A DNA stretch of 55,255 bases from Streptomyces toxytricini (GTDB lineage: Bacteria > Actinomycetota > Actinomycetes > Streptomycetales > Streptomycetaceae): positions 45,403 through 100,657 of the forward strand of contig NZ_BMTY01000018.1 of the NCBI RefSeq assembly GCF_014649915.1, given 5' to 3'. The translations under genes were made by a program, and so were the position numbers. Positions 34,920-44,242 of the stretch are shown here, in pieces (positions within the stretch are counted from its first letter, which is position 1; each line of letters begins with the position of its first letter). The notes below the pieces were generated by a model that saw only the letters and a program-made list of their open reading frames with translations, was not told the DNA's origin and ran no database searches.

Positions 34920-35080
34920 CCGGGGTGGATCCTACGCCCCGTCAGGCTGCCGCGCAGGAGGTTCGGTCGAAGATCACTCGCCGGTGTGTTCCGGCCCCCG
35001 GCACGCTGACTCCGCCGACCTGCGGCCTGTACAACGGGTCACCGTCGACCGCGTGTGCATCCGCCACGCACAGGGTGGAT

Positions 35081-35092
35081 CTGTCCGGACAG
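35081..35092. promoter_or_regulatory. 12-bp palindrome CTGTCCGGACAG upstream of nos
   Basis: A perfect 12-bp palindrome lies 17 bases before the nitric oxide synthase ATG. A looser inverted pair TGTGC/GCACA sits just upstream (35054-35072). Either could bind a regulator; I do not recognise a known consensus. Confidence 0.4.
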
Positions 35093-35108
35093 GGGGTAAC
35101 GGCCCGGG

Positions 35109-36245
35109 ATGGAAAAACTTCGGGAACGCTCGACCACGACGCAGGTGTGGGCCGCGGCTGAGGAGTTCGTCCGCCTCTTCCACCGGGAGAATCCGCAGGC
35201 GGGTGATCCGCACGCGCGGCTCGCCGCCGTGCGGGCCGAGATCGCGGAGACGGGGACCTACCGGCACACGCCGCAGGAACTCGCCCACGGGGCCCGCGTC
35301 GCCTGGCGCAACAGCAACCGCTGCATAGGCAGGCTCTACTGGAACTCGCTGCGCGTGCGCGACCGCAGACACATCGGCGACGCCGATGCGCTCGCCGAGG
35401 AGTGCTTCGCTCACCTGCGCGAGGCCACCAACGGCGGACGGATCAGACCCACCATCACCGTCTTCGCCCCCGACACCCCCGACCGCCCCGGCCCGCTGAT
35501 CTGGAGCGAGCAGCTGATCCGGTACGCGGGCTACGGCGACCACCCCTCGCTCACCGTCGGCGACCCGCGGAACGCGCCGCTCACCAGCGCCCTGCTCGCC
35601 CTCGGCTGGCGCGGCGGGGCGGGCACCCCCTTCGACCTGCTCCCCCTGGTCGTCCAGGGCGTCGACGACAAGCCGCGCTGGTTCGACACCCCCGCCGACG
35701 CGGTGCTGGAGGTGCCCATCGAGCACCCCGACGACCCCGGCTGGGCGGAATGGGGGCTGCGCTGGCACGCCGTTCCGGCCATTTCCAACATGTGCCTGGA
35801 GATCGGCGGCATCCACTACCCGGCCGCCCCGTTCAACGGCTGGTACATGGGCACCGAGATCGGCGCCCGCAACCTCGCCGACACCGACCGCTACAACCTG
35901 CTCCCCGCCGTCGGCCGCCGCCTCGGCCTCGACACCTCCAGCGACCGCTCGCTGTGGAAGGACCGCGCGCTCGTCGAGCTGAACCGGGCGGTGCTGCACT
36001 CCTACGACCGGGCGGGCGTCACCATCGCGGACCACCACAGCGAGTCCCGGCGGTTCCTGACCCACCTGGCGCGCGAAGAGCGCAAGGGCCGGGAGGTCGG
36101 CGCGGACTGGTCGTGGATCGTCCCGCCGATCTCGGGCGCGGCAACGCCGGTCTTCCACCGCACGTACGAGGACCGGCCCAGCGCGACCGCCTACGTGCAC
36201 CACCCGGGCGCCCGGGAGCGGGCCGAGGGCCGCGACTTGGTCTAG
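35109..36245 (+). CDS. nos: Bacterial nitric oxide synthase, oxygenase domain only
   Basis: 378 residues, the usual size of bacterial NOS oxygenases; no reductase domain is attached, so electrons must come from separate flavoproteins. The haem-thiolate segment 'AWRNSNRCIGRLYW' puts the proximal Cys at 72; 'FNGWYMGTEIGARNL' has the arginine-binding Glu at 250; 'SWIVPPISGAATPVFH' forms the substrate/pterin region. Residue 225 is Ile ('PAIS'), as in Bacillus NOS where it slows NO release compared with the mammalian Val. The product would be citrulline and NO from L-arginine. Nearest neighbours are a GNAT and a lactonase; no thaxtomin genes are present. AGGGGG at 35091 is a distant ribosome site. 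Confidence 0.95.
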   Translation: MEKLRERSTTTQVWAAAEEFVRLFHRENPQAGDPHARLAAVRAEIAETGTYRHTPQELAHGARVAWRNSNRCIGRLYWNSLRVRDRRHIGDADALAEECFAHLREATNGGRIRPTITVFAPDTPDRPGPLIWSEQLIRYAGYGDHPSLTVGDPRNAPLTSALLALGWRGGAGTPFDLLPLVVQGVDDKPRWFDTPADAVLEVPIEHPDDPGWAEWGLRWHAVPAISNMCLEIGGIHYPAAPFNGWYMGTEIGARNLADTDRYNLLPAVGRRLGLDTSSDRSLWKDRALVELNRAVLHSYDRAGVTIADHHSESRRFLTHLAREERKGREVGADWSWIVPPISGAATPVFHRTYEDRPSATAYVHHPGARERAEGRDLV

Positions 36246-36299
36246 ACCTTCTGTTACCGTCGGCCCCGAGGAAACCGGGAACGGCGGAGAGGGGCATCC

Positions 36300-37418
36300 G
36301 TGGACGGCACGGCAGGCGCGGGCGGGGCGGGCGGCATCCCCGGCACGGCAGGGGCGGGCTCCGCCCCGGCAGGCGTCCACACGCGCGTCCACATCGGCTC
36401 GTTCACCTCGGCCGGCGGCCGCGGGATCACCACCGCGGCCGTCGACCCGTCGACCGGGGCGCTCACCGTCCTCGCCGCCACCGGCGACGCCCTCGCCGAC
36501 CCCTCCTACCTGGCCGTCGACCGCGGCAGCGGCCTCCTCTACGCCGTCAGCGAGACGGAACGGGGCGCCGTGCAGGTGTTCCGGCCCGACGGCAGCGGCC
36601 TCGCGCCCCTCGGCCCGGCCGTCCCCGTGGGCGGCGCCGGCCCCACGCACCTCAGCCTCGCCGGGCGCACCCTGCTCACCGCCCACTACACCTCCGGCGG
36701 CATCAGCAGCCTCCCGCTCGCCCCGGACGGCAGCGCCGCCGGCCCCGCCGCCGTCCTCGCCCACCGGGGCGGCGGGCCCGACCCGGACCGCCAGGAGGGG
36801 CCGCACGCCCACCAGGTCCTGCCGGACCCGAGCGGCCGCTGGGTCCTCGCCGTCGACCTCGGCACCGACTCCGTGCGCGTGTGCCGCCCCGCCGCCACGG
36901 CCGCCGGCGCCCCGGTCCCGCACGCCGAGGTCCGGCTGCGTCCCGGCAGCGGGCCGCGCCACCTCGCCTTCCACCCGGAGGGCGGGACCGCGTACGTGGT
37001 CCACGAGCTGATGCCCCTGCTGACCGTCTGCCGCTGGGATCCGCGCTCCGGGCGGCTGGAGCCGCTCGGCGAGGTGCCGCTCGCCCCGGGGGCCGCGCCC
37101 GGCGGCGTACGGGCCTACCCCTCGGCGGTGCTGGCCTCGCCCGACGGGCGCTTCGTCCGGGTCGCGGTGCGCGGCGCCGACGCGATCCTGACGCTCTCCC
37201 TCGCGGACGGCCCGCACCGGCCCCGCCCCGCCTCGAACACCCCCTGCGGCGGCGCCTGGCCGCGCGACCTGGCCGCCGACCCCGCCGGGCACCGGCTGTA
37301 CGCGGCCAACGAGCGCTCCGGCGACGTCACCTGGTTCGACGTGGACCCGGCGACCGGCGAGCCGCACCGGGCCGGGGCCCTCGCGGTCCCGGCGGCCGCC
37401 TGCGTCGTCTTCGCCTGA
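36300..37418 (+). CDS. Lactonase-family seven-bladed beta-propeller protein
   Basis: 372 residues from GTG 36300, with GGAGAGGGG upstream. After a Gly/Ala-rich N-terminal ~25 residues come repeating blades resembling the 6-phosphogluconolactonase / muconate-lactonising (Pgl/YbhE, lactonase PF10282) family: 'TRVHIGSFTS', 'PSYLAVDRGSGLLYAVSE', 'GPTHLSLAGRTLLTAHY', 'HAHQVLPDPSGRWVLAVDLGTDSV', 'GPRHLAFHPEGGTAYVVHE' and 'WPRDLAADPAGHRLYAANE'. Probably cytosolic. The gene follows nos by 54 bases but with its own ribosome site. The physiological substrate is uncertain. Confidence 0.88.
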   Translation: MDGTAGAGGAGGIPGTAGAGSAPAGVHTRVHIGSFTSAGGRGITTAAVDPSTGALTVLAATGDALADPSYLAVDRGSGLLYAVSETERGAVQVFRPDGSGLAPLGPAVPVGGAGPTHLSLAGRTLLTAHYTSGGISSLPLAPDGSAAGPAAVLAHRGGGPDPDRQEGPHAHQVLPDPSGRWVLAVDLGTDSVRVCRPAATAAGAPVPHAEVRLRPGSGPRHLAFHPEGGTAYVVHELMPLLTVCRWDPRSGRLEPLGEVPLAPGAAPGGVRAYPSAVLASPDGRFVRVAVRGADAILTLSLADGPHRPRPASNTPCGGAWPRDLAADPAGHRLYAANERSGDVTWFDVDPATGEPHRAGALAVPAAACVVFA

Positions 37419-37448
37419 CCGGCCGCCCGCGCGGGCCGCAGACGCGGC

Positions 37449-37484
37449 GAGGGCCCGCCCCCGGATCGCGGGGTGCGGGCCCTC
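37449..37484. terminator. Bidirectional terminator hairpin
   Basis: GAGGGCCCGC (37449-37458) pairs with GCGGGCCCTC (37475-37484), with inner CCC/GGG extending the stem past a bulge. It lies between the convergent lactonase (stop 37418) and CbiX-like gene (stop 37506). Confidence 0.65.
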
Positions 37485-37505
37485 GTGCCGACGGTGCCGA
37501 CCGGG

Positions 37506-38426
37506 TCAGCGGGCGGGGGCGCCCTGCGGGATCCCGAGGGCGGCGGCGTACTGGGTGACGACCAGCTTGCCGAGTGCGCCGTACGCGCCGAGCACCTCGG
37601 AGACCGCGCAGTCGGCCTCCTTGGCCGCCGTGTCCAGCAGGCCCTCGGCGGCCTCCGGGCCGATCAGGTACGGCGCCAGCGCGAGCTGCGTGGAGCCCTC
37701 GCTGCGCAGCTGCTCGGCGACGGCGGCGACCGCGCCCTCCTGGTCCAGCGCGGCGGCCTTGACCGGCACTGCGAGGCGGGCGGCCAGCAGCATGCCGGTG
37801 ACGCCGGCGACCTGAACGGCTTCCTCGCCGCCGGTGGTGGCGACGATGATGCCGTCGGCGGCGGTCGTCACCGTGAAGAGCCGCGCGCGGTCGGCGCGGG
37901 CCAGGCCCGCCTCCGACAGCCGCACGTGCATGCCCTCGGCGAGCAGCGGGTGCGGCCCGAGCACCTCGGCCAGCTCCACGGCGGCCGTGGAGTCCATCAC
38001 GGCCTGGCGGATACGGCGCAGCAGGTCGGCGTCGGGGCCGGCCAGCAGCGGGACGACCACGGCGTCCGGACCGGACTGCTCCGGAACCTCGTGGCCCGCG
38101 GCGCGCGCGAACTCCGCGCGCGCGACGCGCTCGGCCGCGACGGCGGTCAGCACGCCCGCGAGGGCCGGGAACTCGGCGCCCTCGGCGTCGTCACCCTCCA
38201 GGAAGCCGACGCGGGCCTCCAGACCGGGCAGCTCGGAGCGGCCCATGCTGATGATCTCTTCCGCGAGCCCGCGCGAGGCGGCAGAAGGCGCGCCGGGCAC
38301 GGCGAGCACCAGCGTCGGCGCGCCCTCGGGGGCCACCGCGGGCTCGGGCCGGCGGTGGCGTCCCGTCTGGCGGGGTCGCGGCATTCGTACGGGCAGGCCA
38401 TTTGCGGGCCCAGTGGGGGAGCTCAT
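37506..38426 (-). CDS. CbiX/sirohydrochlorin-chelatase-like protein, apparently non-catalytic
   Basis: 306 residues. The layout is that of two repeated CbiX (chelatase) halves, 'TLVLAVPGAPSAASRGLAEE' near residue 38 opening the first and 'DAVVVPLLAGPDADL' ending the strand-loop that normally carries the second ligand. In chelatases these two places read HGS and a Gly-Tyr-His; here they are Pro-Gly-Ala (44-46) and Asp-Ala-Asp. Both metal-binding histidines are thus absent, so cobalt or iron insertion is unlikely. A possible -10 TAGCAT lies 8 bases before ATG 38426. Family assignment is from pattern memory and is less certain than the other enzymes. Confidence 0.7.
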   Translation of the reverse strand: MSSPTGPANGLPVRMPRPRQTGRHRRPEPAVAPEGAPTLVLAVPGAPSAASRGLAEEIISMGRSELPGLEARVGFLEGDDAEGAEFPALAGVLTAVAAERVARAEFARAAGHEVPEQSGPDAVVVPLLAGPDADLLRRIRQAVMDSTAAVELAEVLGPHPLLAEGMHVRLSEAGLARADRARLFTVTTAADGIIVATTGGEEAVQVAGVTGMLLAARLAVPVKAAALDQEGAVAAVAEQLRSEGSTQLALAPYLIGPEAAEGLLDTAAKEADCAVSEVLGAYGALGKLVVTQYAAALGIPQGAPAR

Positions 38427-38434
38427 GGCGCCGC

Positions 38435-38440
38435 ATGCTA
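38435..38440 (-). promoter_or_regulatory. -10 TAGCAT for the CbiX-like gene
   Basis: On the minus strand TAGCAT ends 8 bases before ATG 38426 with no ribosome site between. Confidence 0.4.
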
Positions 38441-38551
38441 CTGGCTTATCGGAAGCAGGTGTTCGGGCAGGGTCCGGCCGGGCGGCATCTGTCCGTATTT
38501 ATCCGATGAATGTCGTATAAGGTTCAACCGAATGATCCACTTGCGGACGGA

Positions 38552-39238
38552 TCAGACCCCGGCGGGCAGTCGCCAGTCCACCGGCTGCGCCCCCTGCCGG
38601 GCCAGCAGGTCGTTGGTCCTGCTGAACGGCCGGGAGCCGAAGAACCCGTTGTCCGCGGACATGGGGGAGGGATGGACGGACTCCACCGCCGGCAGGTCGC
38701 CGAGCAGCGGCCGCAGGTTGCGGGCGTCGCGGCCCCACAGGATCGACACCAGCGGCTTGCCGCGCGCCGCCAGCGCCCGGATGGCCTGCTCGGTGACGGC
38801 CTCCCAGCCCTTGCCCCGGTGGGCGTTGGGCTTGCGCGGCGCCGTGGTCAGCGAGCGGTTGAGCAGCAGCACGCCCTGCCGGGCCCACGGCGTCAGGTCC
38901 CCGTTCGCGGGGCGCGGCACGCCCAGGTCCGCGTGGAGTTCGCGGAAGATGTTGTCCAGGCTCGGGGGCACCGGGCGGACCTCCGGGGCCACCGAGAAGG
39001 ACAGGCCCATCGCGTGCCCCGGCGTCGGGTACGGGTCCTGCCCCACGATGAGCACCTTCACCTCGTCGAAGGGCTGTTGGAACGCGCGCAGCACGTTCGC
39101 CCCCGCCGGCAGGTAGGTCCTGCCGGCCGCGATCTCCGCGCGCAGGAAGTCGCCCATGGCGGCGATGTGCGCCGCCACCGGCTCCAGAGCGCGGGCCCAG
39201 CCCGGCTCGACGATTTCTTTCAACGGTCGTGCAGCCAC
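38552..39238 (-). CDS. ung: Uracil-DNA glycosylase
   Basis: 228 residues. Water-activating motif 'GQDPYPTPGHA' with catalytic Asp68, 'LLLNRSLTT', 'WGRDA' and the DNA-intercalation motif 'HPSPMSADNGFFG' (about 193) are all present, matching family 1 UNG. It removes uracil produced by cytosine deamination, the first step of base-excision repair, which matters in GC-rich DNA. The start is GTG 39238, without a Shine-Dalgarno but with TAGAGT 8 bases upstream, so the mRNA may be leaderless. Monocistronic; 125 bases separate it from the CbiX-like start. Confidence 0.96.
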   Translation of the reverse strand: MAARPLKEIVEPGWARALEPVAAHIAAMGDFLRAEIAAGRTYLPAGANVLRAFQQPFDEVKVLIVGQDPYPTPGHAMGLSFSVAPEVRPVPPSLDNIFRELHADLGVPRPANGDLTPWARQGVLLLNRSLTTAPRKPNAHRGKGWEAVTEQAIRALAARGKPLVSILWGRDARNLRPLLGDLPAVESVHPSPMSADNGFFGSRPFSRTNDLLARQGAQPVDWRLPAGV

Positions 39239-39246
39239 GGGGAGTC

Positions 39247-39252
39247 ACTCTA
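39247..39252 (-). promoter_or_regulatory. -10 TAGAGT for ung
   Basis: On the minus strand TAGAGT ends 8 bases before GTG 39238 with no ribosome site between. Confidence 0.4.
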
Positions 39253-39297
39253 CTGGCCCAACGCCCGGCCCCGTGCCGCACTCCTCCTGAGGGCCGT

Positions 39298-40389
39298 TCA
39301 GGCGGGCAGCACCGCGGCCCGCACGCACAGCACGTCCGGCAGGTGCTCCGCGAGCAGCTCCCAGCTGTCGCCGTCGTCGCGGCTGGCGTACAACTCGCCG
39401 TTGCGGTTGCCGAAGTACACGCCGGCCGGGTCGGCGTCGTCCGTGCACAGCGCGTCGCGCAGCACCGTGCCGTAGTGGTCGCCGTCCGGCAGGCCGCGGG
39501 TGAGCGGCTCCCACGTGGCGCCCGCATCGGAGGTGCGGAACACCCGGCACCGGTGCTCCGCGGGGACGCGGTCGGAGTCGGCGTTCAGCGGGAAGACGTA
39601 AGCCGTCCCGGGCCGGCGGGGGTGCGCGGCGACGGCGAAGCCGAAGTCGGAGGGCAGCCCGGAGCCGATGTCGGTCCAGCTGCCCCCGGCGTCGTCGCTG
39701 CGGTACACCCCCCAGTGGTTCTGGAGGTAGAGCCGGTCCGGGTCGCCGGCGTCACGGGCGACCTTGTGGACGCACTGCCCCCACTCCGGCTGCGGGTCGG
39801 GCAGGAACACCGCCGACACGCCGCGGTTGGACGGGGCCCAGCTGCCGCCGCCGTCCCGCGTGCGGAAGACCCCGGCGGTGGAGACCGCGACCGTGACGGC
39901 CGCGGGGTCGGCCGGGTGCGTCAGCACGGTGTGCAGGCCCTCACCGCCGCCGCCCGGCATCCAGTCCCCCCGGGTCGGGTGCTCCCACAGCGGGCGGACC
40001 AGCTCGAACGACTCGCCGCGGTCGGCCGAGCGGAACAGCGCGGCCGGCTCGGTGCCCGCGTACACCACGTCCGGCGCCTCGGGCCCGGCCGGGTGCAGCT
40101 GCCAGACCCGTTCCAGGGAGGCCCCGGTGTCCTTGGGGAAGCGCACCGCCGGCTGTGCGGGCTCCCGCCACGTCGCCCCGAGGTCGTCGGAGGTGAACAC
40201 GGACGGCCCCCAGTGCGAACTGTCACCGCCGACGAGCAGCCGGGGCACCGGGCGGCGCCGGTCCACCGCCACGGCGTAGACGGCCTGGGCGTTGAAATGC
40301 GGCCCCTCGAACCGCCACGGCCCGCCGTCCCTGCTGCGGCCGATGAAGAGCCCCTTGCGGGTCCCCGCCAGGAGCAGCACCTCTGCCAT
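39298..40389 (-). CDS. BNR/sialidase-type beta-propeller protein
   Basis: 363 residues from ATG 40389, with GGAGG about 7 bases upstream. Recurrent S/T-x-D-x-G-x-T/S-W Asp-box repeats ('SDDLGATWRE', 'SADRGESFE', 'TRDGGGSWAP', 'SDDAGGSWTD', 'TSDAGATWEP', 'SRDDGDSWE') show a six- or seven-bladed propeller of the VPS10/sialidase-like group. There is no signal peptide, so it is probably intracellular, and the sialidase catalytic arginine triad is not evident; glycosyl hydrolysis is therefore not expected. No operon partner. Divergent from the WS/DGAT gene with 228 bases between. Confidence 0.88.
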   Translation of the reverse strand: MAEVLLLAGTRKGLFIGRSRDGGPWRFEGPHFNAQAVYAVAVDRRRPVPRLLVGGDSSHWGPSVFTSDDLGATWREPAQPAVRFPKDTGASLERVWQLHPAGPEAPDVVYAGTEPAALFRSADRGESFELVRPLWEHPTRGDWMPGGGGEGLHTVLTHPADPAAVTVAVSTAGVFRTRDGGGSWAPSNRGVSAVFLPDPQPEWGQCVHKVARDAGDPDRLYLQNHWGVYRSDDAGGSWTDIGSGLPSDFGFAVAAHPRRPGTAYVFPLNADSDRVPAEHRCRVFRTSDAGATWEPLTRGLPDGDHYGTVLRDALCTDDADPAGVYFGNRNGELYASRDDGDSWELLAEHLPDVLCVRAAVLPA

Positions 40390-40617
40390 GATCGACACCT
40401 CCGGCCGTCCTCGGCCCGGCCGCACTTCCACGCGTCCCGCCGGGCGCCTTCCGGCCAGTCTGCACCCGTGCCGCGGCCGTGGCCCGGCAGCGGGGCCGTG
40501 GCCGGCGACCGGCTGACCGCCGGCGATCGACCGGCGCGGCAAAGTGTGGCTACTTGATCGTAGGAGGCCGAAAGGGGTTGACTTCCAGCCTCAGCCACTG
40601 CTCGCGAGAGGCAATAC

Positions 40618-41976
40618 GTGGTCACAGAGCACCTCTCCCCGCTCGACCTCGCCTTCTGGCGGATCGACTCAGCCGACCACCCCATGCATCTCGGCGCCCT
40701 CGCGGTGCTCGACTCCGCCCCGCCGGGCCCCCGCTCCGACACCCCTCCCGCCACCGCCGCCCTACCCGACCCGGCGGCCCGCGCCGCCGAACTCCTCGCC
40801 GCCCGCTGCGCCCGCGTCCCCGGCCTGCGCCGCCGCATCCACGACGTGCTGCTCCCGGTGGGCGCGGCCGCCTGGGCGCCGGACGCCGGCTTCGACCCCG
40901 CCCGGCACGTCTTCCTCGTCCGCACCGACGACCCCCTGGCCGCCGCCGGTCCGCTGATGGCCAGACCCCTGGACCGGGACCGGCCTCCCTGGGAGGCGCA
41001 CGTCCTGGCGGGCCCCGACCCGCGCTCCTTCTGCGTCCTGTTCAAGTTCCACCACGCGCTTGCCGACGGGCTCGCCGCCCTGGTGCTGGCCGCCCACCTC
41101 TTCGACGAGGGGCCGCCGCCCGGCCGGAGCGCCCCGCGGACCGTCCCCGCCCCGGCTCCGGCCGGGTCCCTGCGCAGCCTCCAAGGCGCCCTCGCCGCCC
41201 GCCTCCAGGGCGTCGGCCAGGCGCTGGAGATCGGCGCCGCGGTGGCCCGCTCCGGCCTGCCGATCGGCGTCCCCGCCGCCCTGACCGCCGCCGCGGGCGG
41301 GAGCGGCACCCGCGCGGTGGCCGCCCTCGCCCTCGACCTCGACGACGTCAACCGCATCCGCAAGGTCGCCGGCGGCACGGTCAACGACGTCCTGATCACC
41401 CTCGTGGCGGGCGCCCTGCGGCGGTGGCTCGCCGAGCGGGGCAGCCCCGCCGCCCCCGGAGCCGGGCCGAGGGCGCTGATACCGGTCTCCCGCCGCAGGC
41501 CCGGTGCGGGAGCGAAGTACGGCAACCGGCTCTCCGGCTACCTGCTCCGGCTCCCGCTCGACGAGCCCGACCCGCTGCGCCGGCTCCAGCGGGTGCGCAG
41601 CGGCATGGACCGCAACAAGGACGCCGGACCGTCCCGCGGGGCCGGGGCCGTCGCCCTCCTCGCCGACCACGTCCACCCGCTGGGGCACCGGCTGGGCGGC
41701 CCGCTGGTGGCGCAGGCGGCGCGGCTGCTCTTCGACATCCTGGTCACCAGCGTCCCGCTGCCCGGGTTCACCTTCTCCCTCGGCGGCAGCCGGGTCCGGG
41801 AGGTCTACCCGCTGGCGCCGCTGGCGCAGGGGCACGCGCTCGCCGTCGCAGTGTCCACGTACAAGGACACCGTCCACTACGGGCTCGTCGCCGACGCGGA
41901 GGCCGTCCCCGACCTGGCAGCGCTGGCCGGGGCGCTGCGCGCCGAGCTGGAGGACCTCGTCCGCGAGGTGTCCTGA
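40618..41976 (+). CDS. Wax ester synthase / diacylglycerol acyltransferase (WS/DGAT)
   Basis: 452 residues. The catalytic HHxxxDG motif is HHALADG at 145-151; 'LSPLDLAFWRIDSADHPMHLGALAVLD' region at the N terminus and 'GTVNDVLITLVAGALRRWL' and 'GNRLSGYLLRLPL' further on match family WS/DGAT (PF03007 plus DUF1298). It esterifies acyl-CoA to diacylglycerol or fatty alcohol, making the storage triacylglycerol found in Streptomyces. GTG 40618 has GAGAGG 6 bases before. It ends close to a hairpin and the convergent reductase. Confidence 0.93.
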   Translation: MVTEHLSPLDLAFWRIDSADHPMHLGALAVLDSAPPGPRSDTPPATAALPDPAARAAELLAARCARVPGLRRRIHDVLLPVGAAAWAPDAGFDPARHVFLVRTDDPLAAAGPLMARPLDRDRPPWEAHVLAGPDPRSFCVLFKFHHALADGLAALVLAAHLFDEGPPPGRSAPRTVPAPAPAGSLRSLQGALAARLQGVGQALEIGAAVARSGLPIGVPAALTAAAGGSGTRAVAALALDLDDVNRIRKVAGGTVNDVLITLVAGALRRWLAERGSPAAPGAGPRALIPVSRRRPGAGAKYGNRLSGYLLRLPLDEPDPLRRLQRVRSGMDRNKDAGPSRGAGAVALLADHVHPLGHRLGGPLVAQAARLLFDILVTSVPLPGFTFSLGGSRVREVYPLAPLAQGHALAVAVSTYKDTVHYGLVADAEAVPDLAALAGALRAELEDLVREVS

Positions 41977-41980
41977 AGCC

Positions 41981-42007
41981 CCGCCCGGGCCCGGACGGCT
42001 CGGGCGG
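41981..42007. terminator. Hairpin between convergent genes
   Basis: CCGCCCG (41981-41987) pairs with CGGGCGG (42001-42007) around a 13-base loop, between the WS/DGAT stop (41976) and the reductase stop (42032). Confidence 0.5.
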
Positions 42008-42031
42008 AGGCGCGGCTCGGGCGCTGCCGGT

Positions 42032-43447
<1,416 letters not shown>

Positions 43448-43499
43448 GGCGGTACTCCTCCCGCAGGGATCTCCAGCATGGCACCGCGGCAGCGGGCCG

Positions 43500-44177
43500 T
43501 CAGCCCATGGCCCGCATTCGGTGGATCTCGGCGCTCTGCGTGGCCACGACCTCGTTGGCCAGCTCCTCGACGGCCGCATTGTTGCCGGCCTTCAGGACCT
43601 CGCCGGCCATCGTGAGGGCGCCCTCGTGGTGGCTGGTCATCAGGGTCAGGAACAGCCGGTCGAAGTCGGCCCCGCGGGCGGCTTCGAGGTCCTTCAGCTG
43701 CTGCTCGGTCGCCATGCCCGGCATCGCGCCGTGGTCGTGGCCGCCGCCGTCCGCGCCGGCGGGTCCGGGATGGCGGGCCAGCCAGGCCCGCATGACGGCG
43801 ATCTCCGGCGCCTGCGCCGCCGAGATCCGCTCGGCCAGCCGCTTGACGGCGTCCCCGGCGGCCCTGTCCGGGGCGAGAGCGGTCATCCGGACGGCTTGTT
43901 CGTGGTGTTCGACCATGTGCCGCATGTAGGCCCGGTCGGCGGCGTTGGGGGTGTCGTCGGGCCGGCTGCGGGCGGCTTCCTCGGGGGAGAGGGTGCGCGC
44001 CTTCTCGCCGGGCCTGCCTGGGGCGATGACGGGGGCCGCGTCTCCGGCGGGTGCCGCGCCCCCGTCTGCCGTGCAGCCGGTGACGGTGAGGAGGACGCCG
44101 GCGGCCGCGGCGGCGGGACCGAGGAGCCGGCGGATTCGACCGGGTAAGCCCTTTGCCATGTCCATGGTAAGGAACAT
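43500..44177 (-). CDS. DUF305 lipoprotein
   Basis: 225 residues from ATG 44177; in-frame ATGs at 44165 and 44159 are also possible and no clear ribosome site separates them. A signal peptide ends in the lipobox 'VTGC', so the protein is membrane-anchored outside the cell. Two DUF305 helical modules follow: 'MRHMVEHHEQAVRMTAL' and 'LFLTLMTSHHEGALTMAGEV', with His-His pairs in both and a 'GGGHDHGAMPGM' His/Met stretch between. The His/Met pattern is typical of copper-associated DUF305 proteins. It is divergent from the LVIVD-repeat gene. Confidence 0.87.
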   Translation of the reverse strand: MFLTMDMAKGLPGRIRRLLGPAAAAAGVLLTVTGCTADGGAAPAGDAAPVIAPGRPGEKARTLSPEEAARSRPDDTPNAADRAYMRHMVEHHEQAVRMTALAPDRAAGDAVKRLAERISAAQAPEIAVMRAWLARHPGPAGADGGGHDHGAMPGMATEQQLKDLEAARGADFDRLFLTLMTSHHEGALTMAGEVLKAGNNAAVEELANEVVATQSAEIHRMRAMG

Positions 44178-44242
44178 ACTGCCGTCGTCCGCATTCCACT
44201 CCCACCCAGAGCGGAATCGACCGGACAGCATGGGAGGGCACA

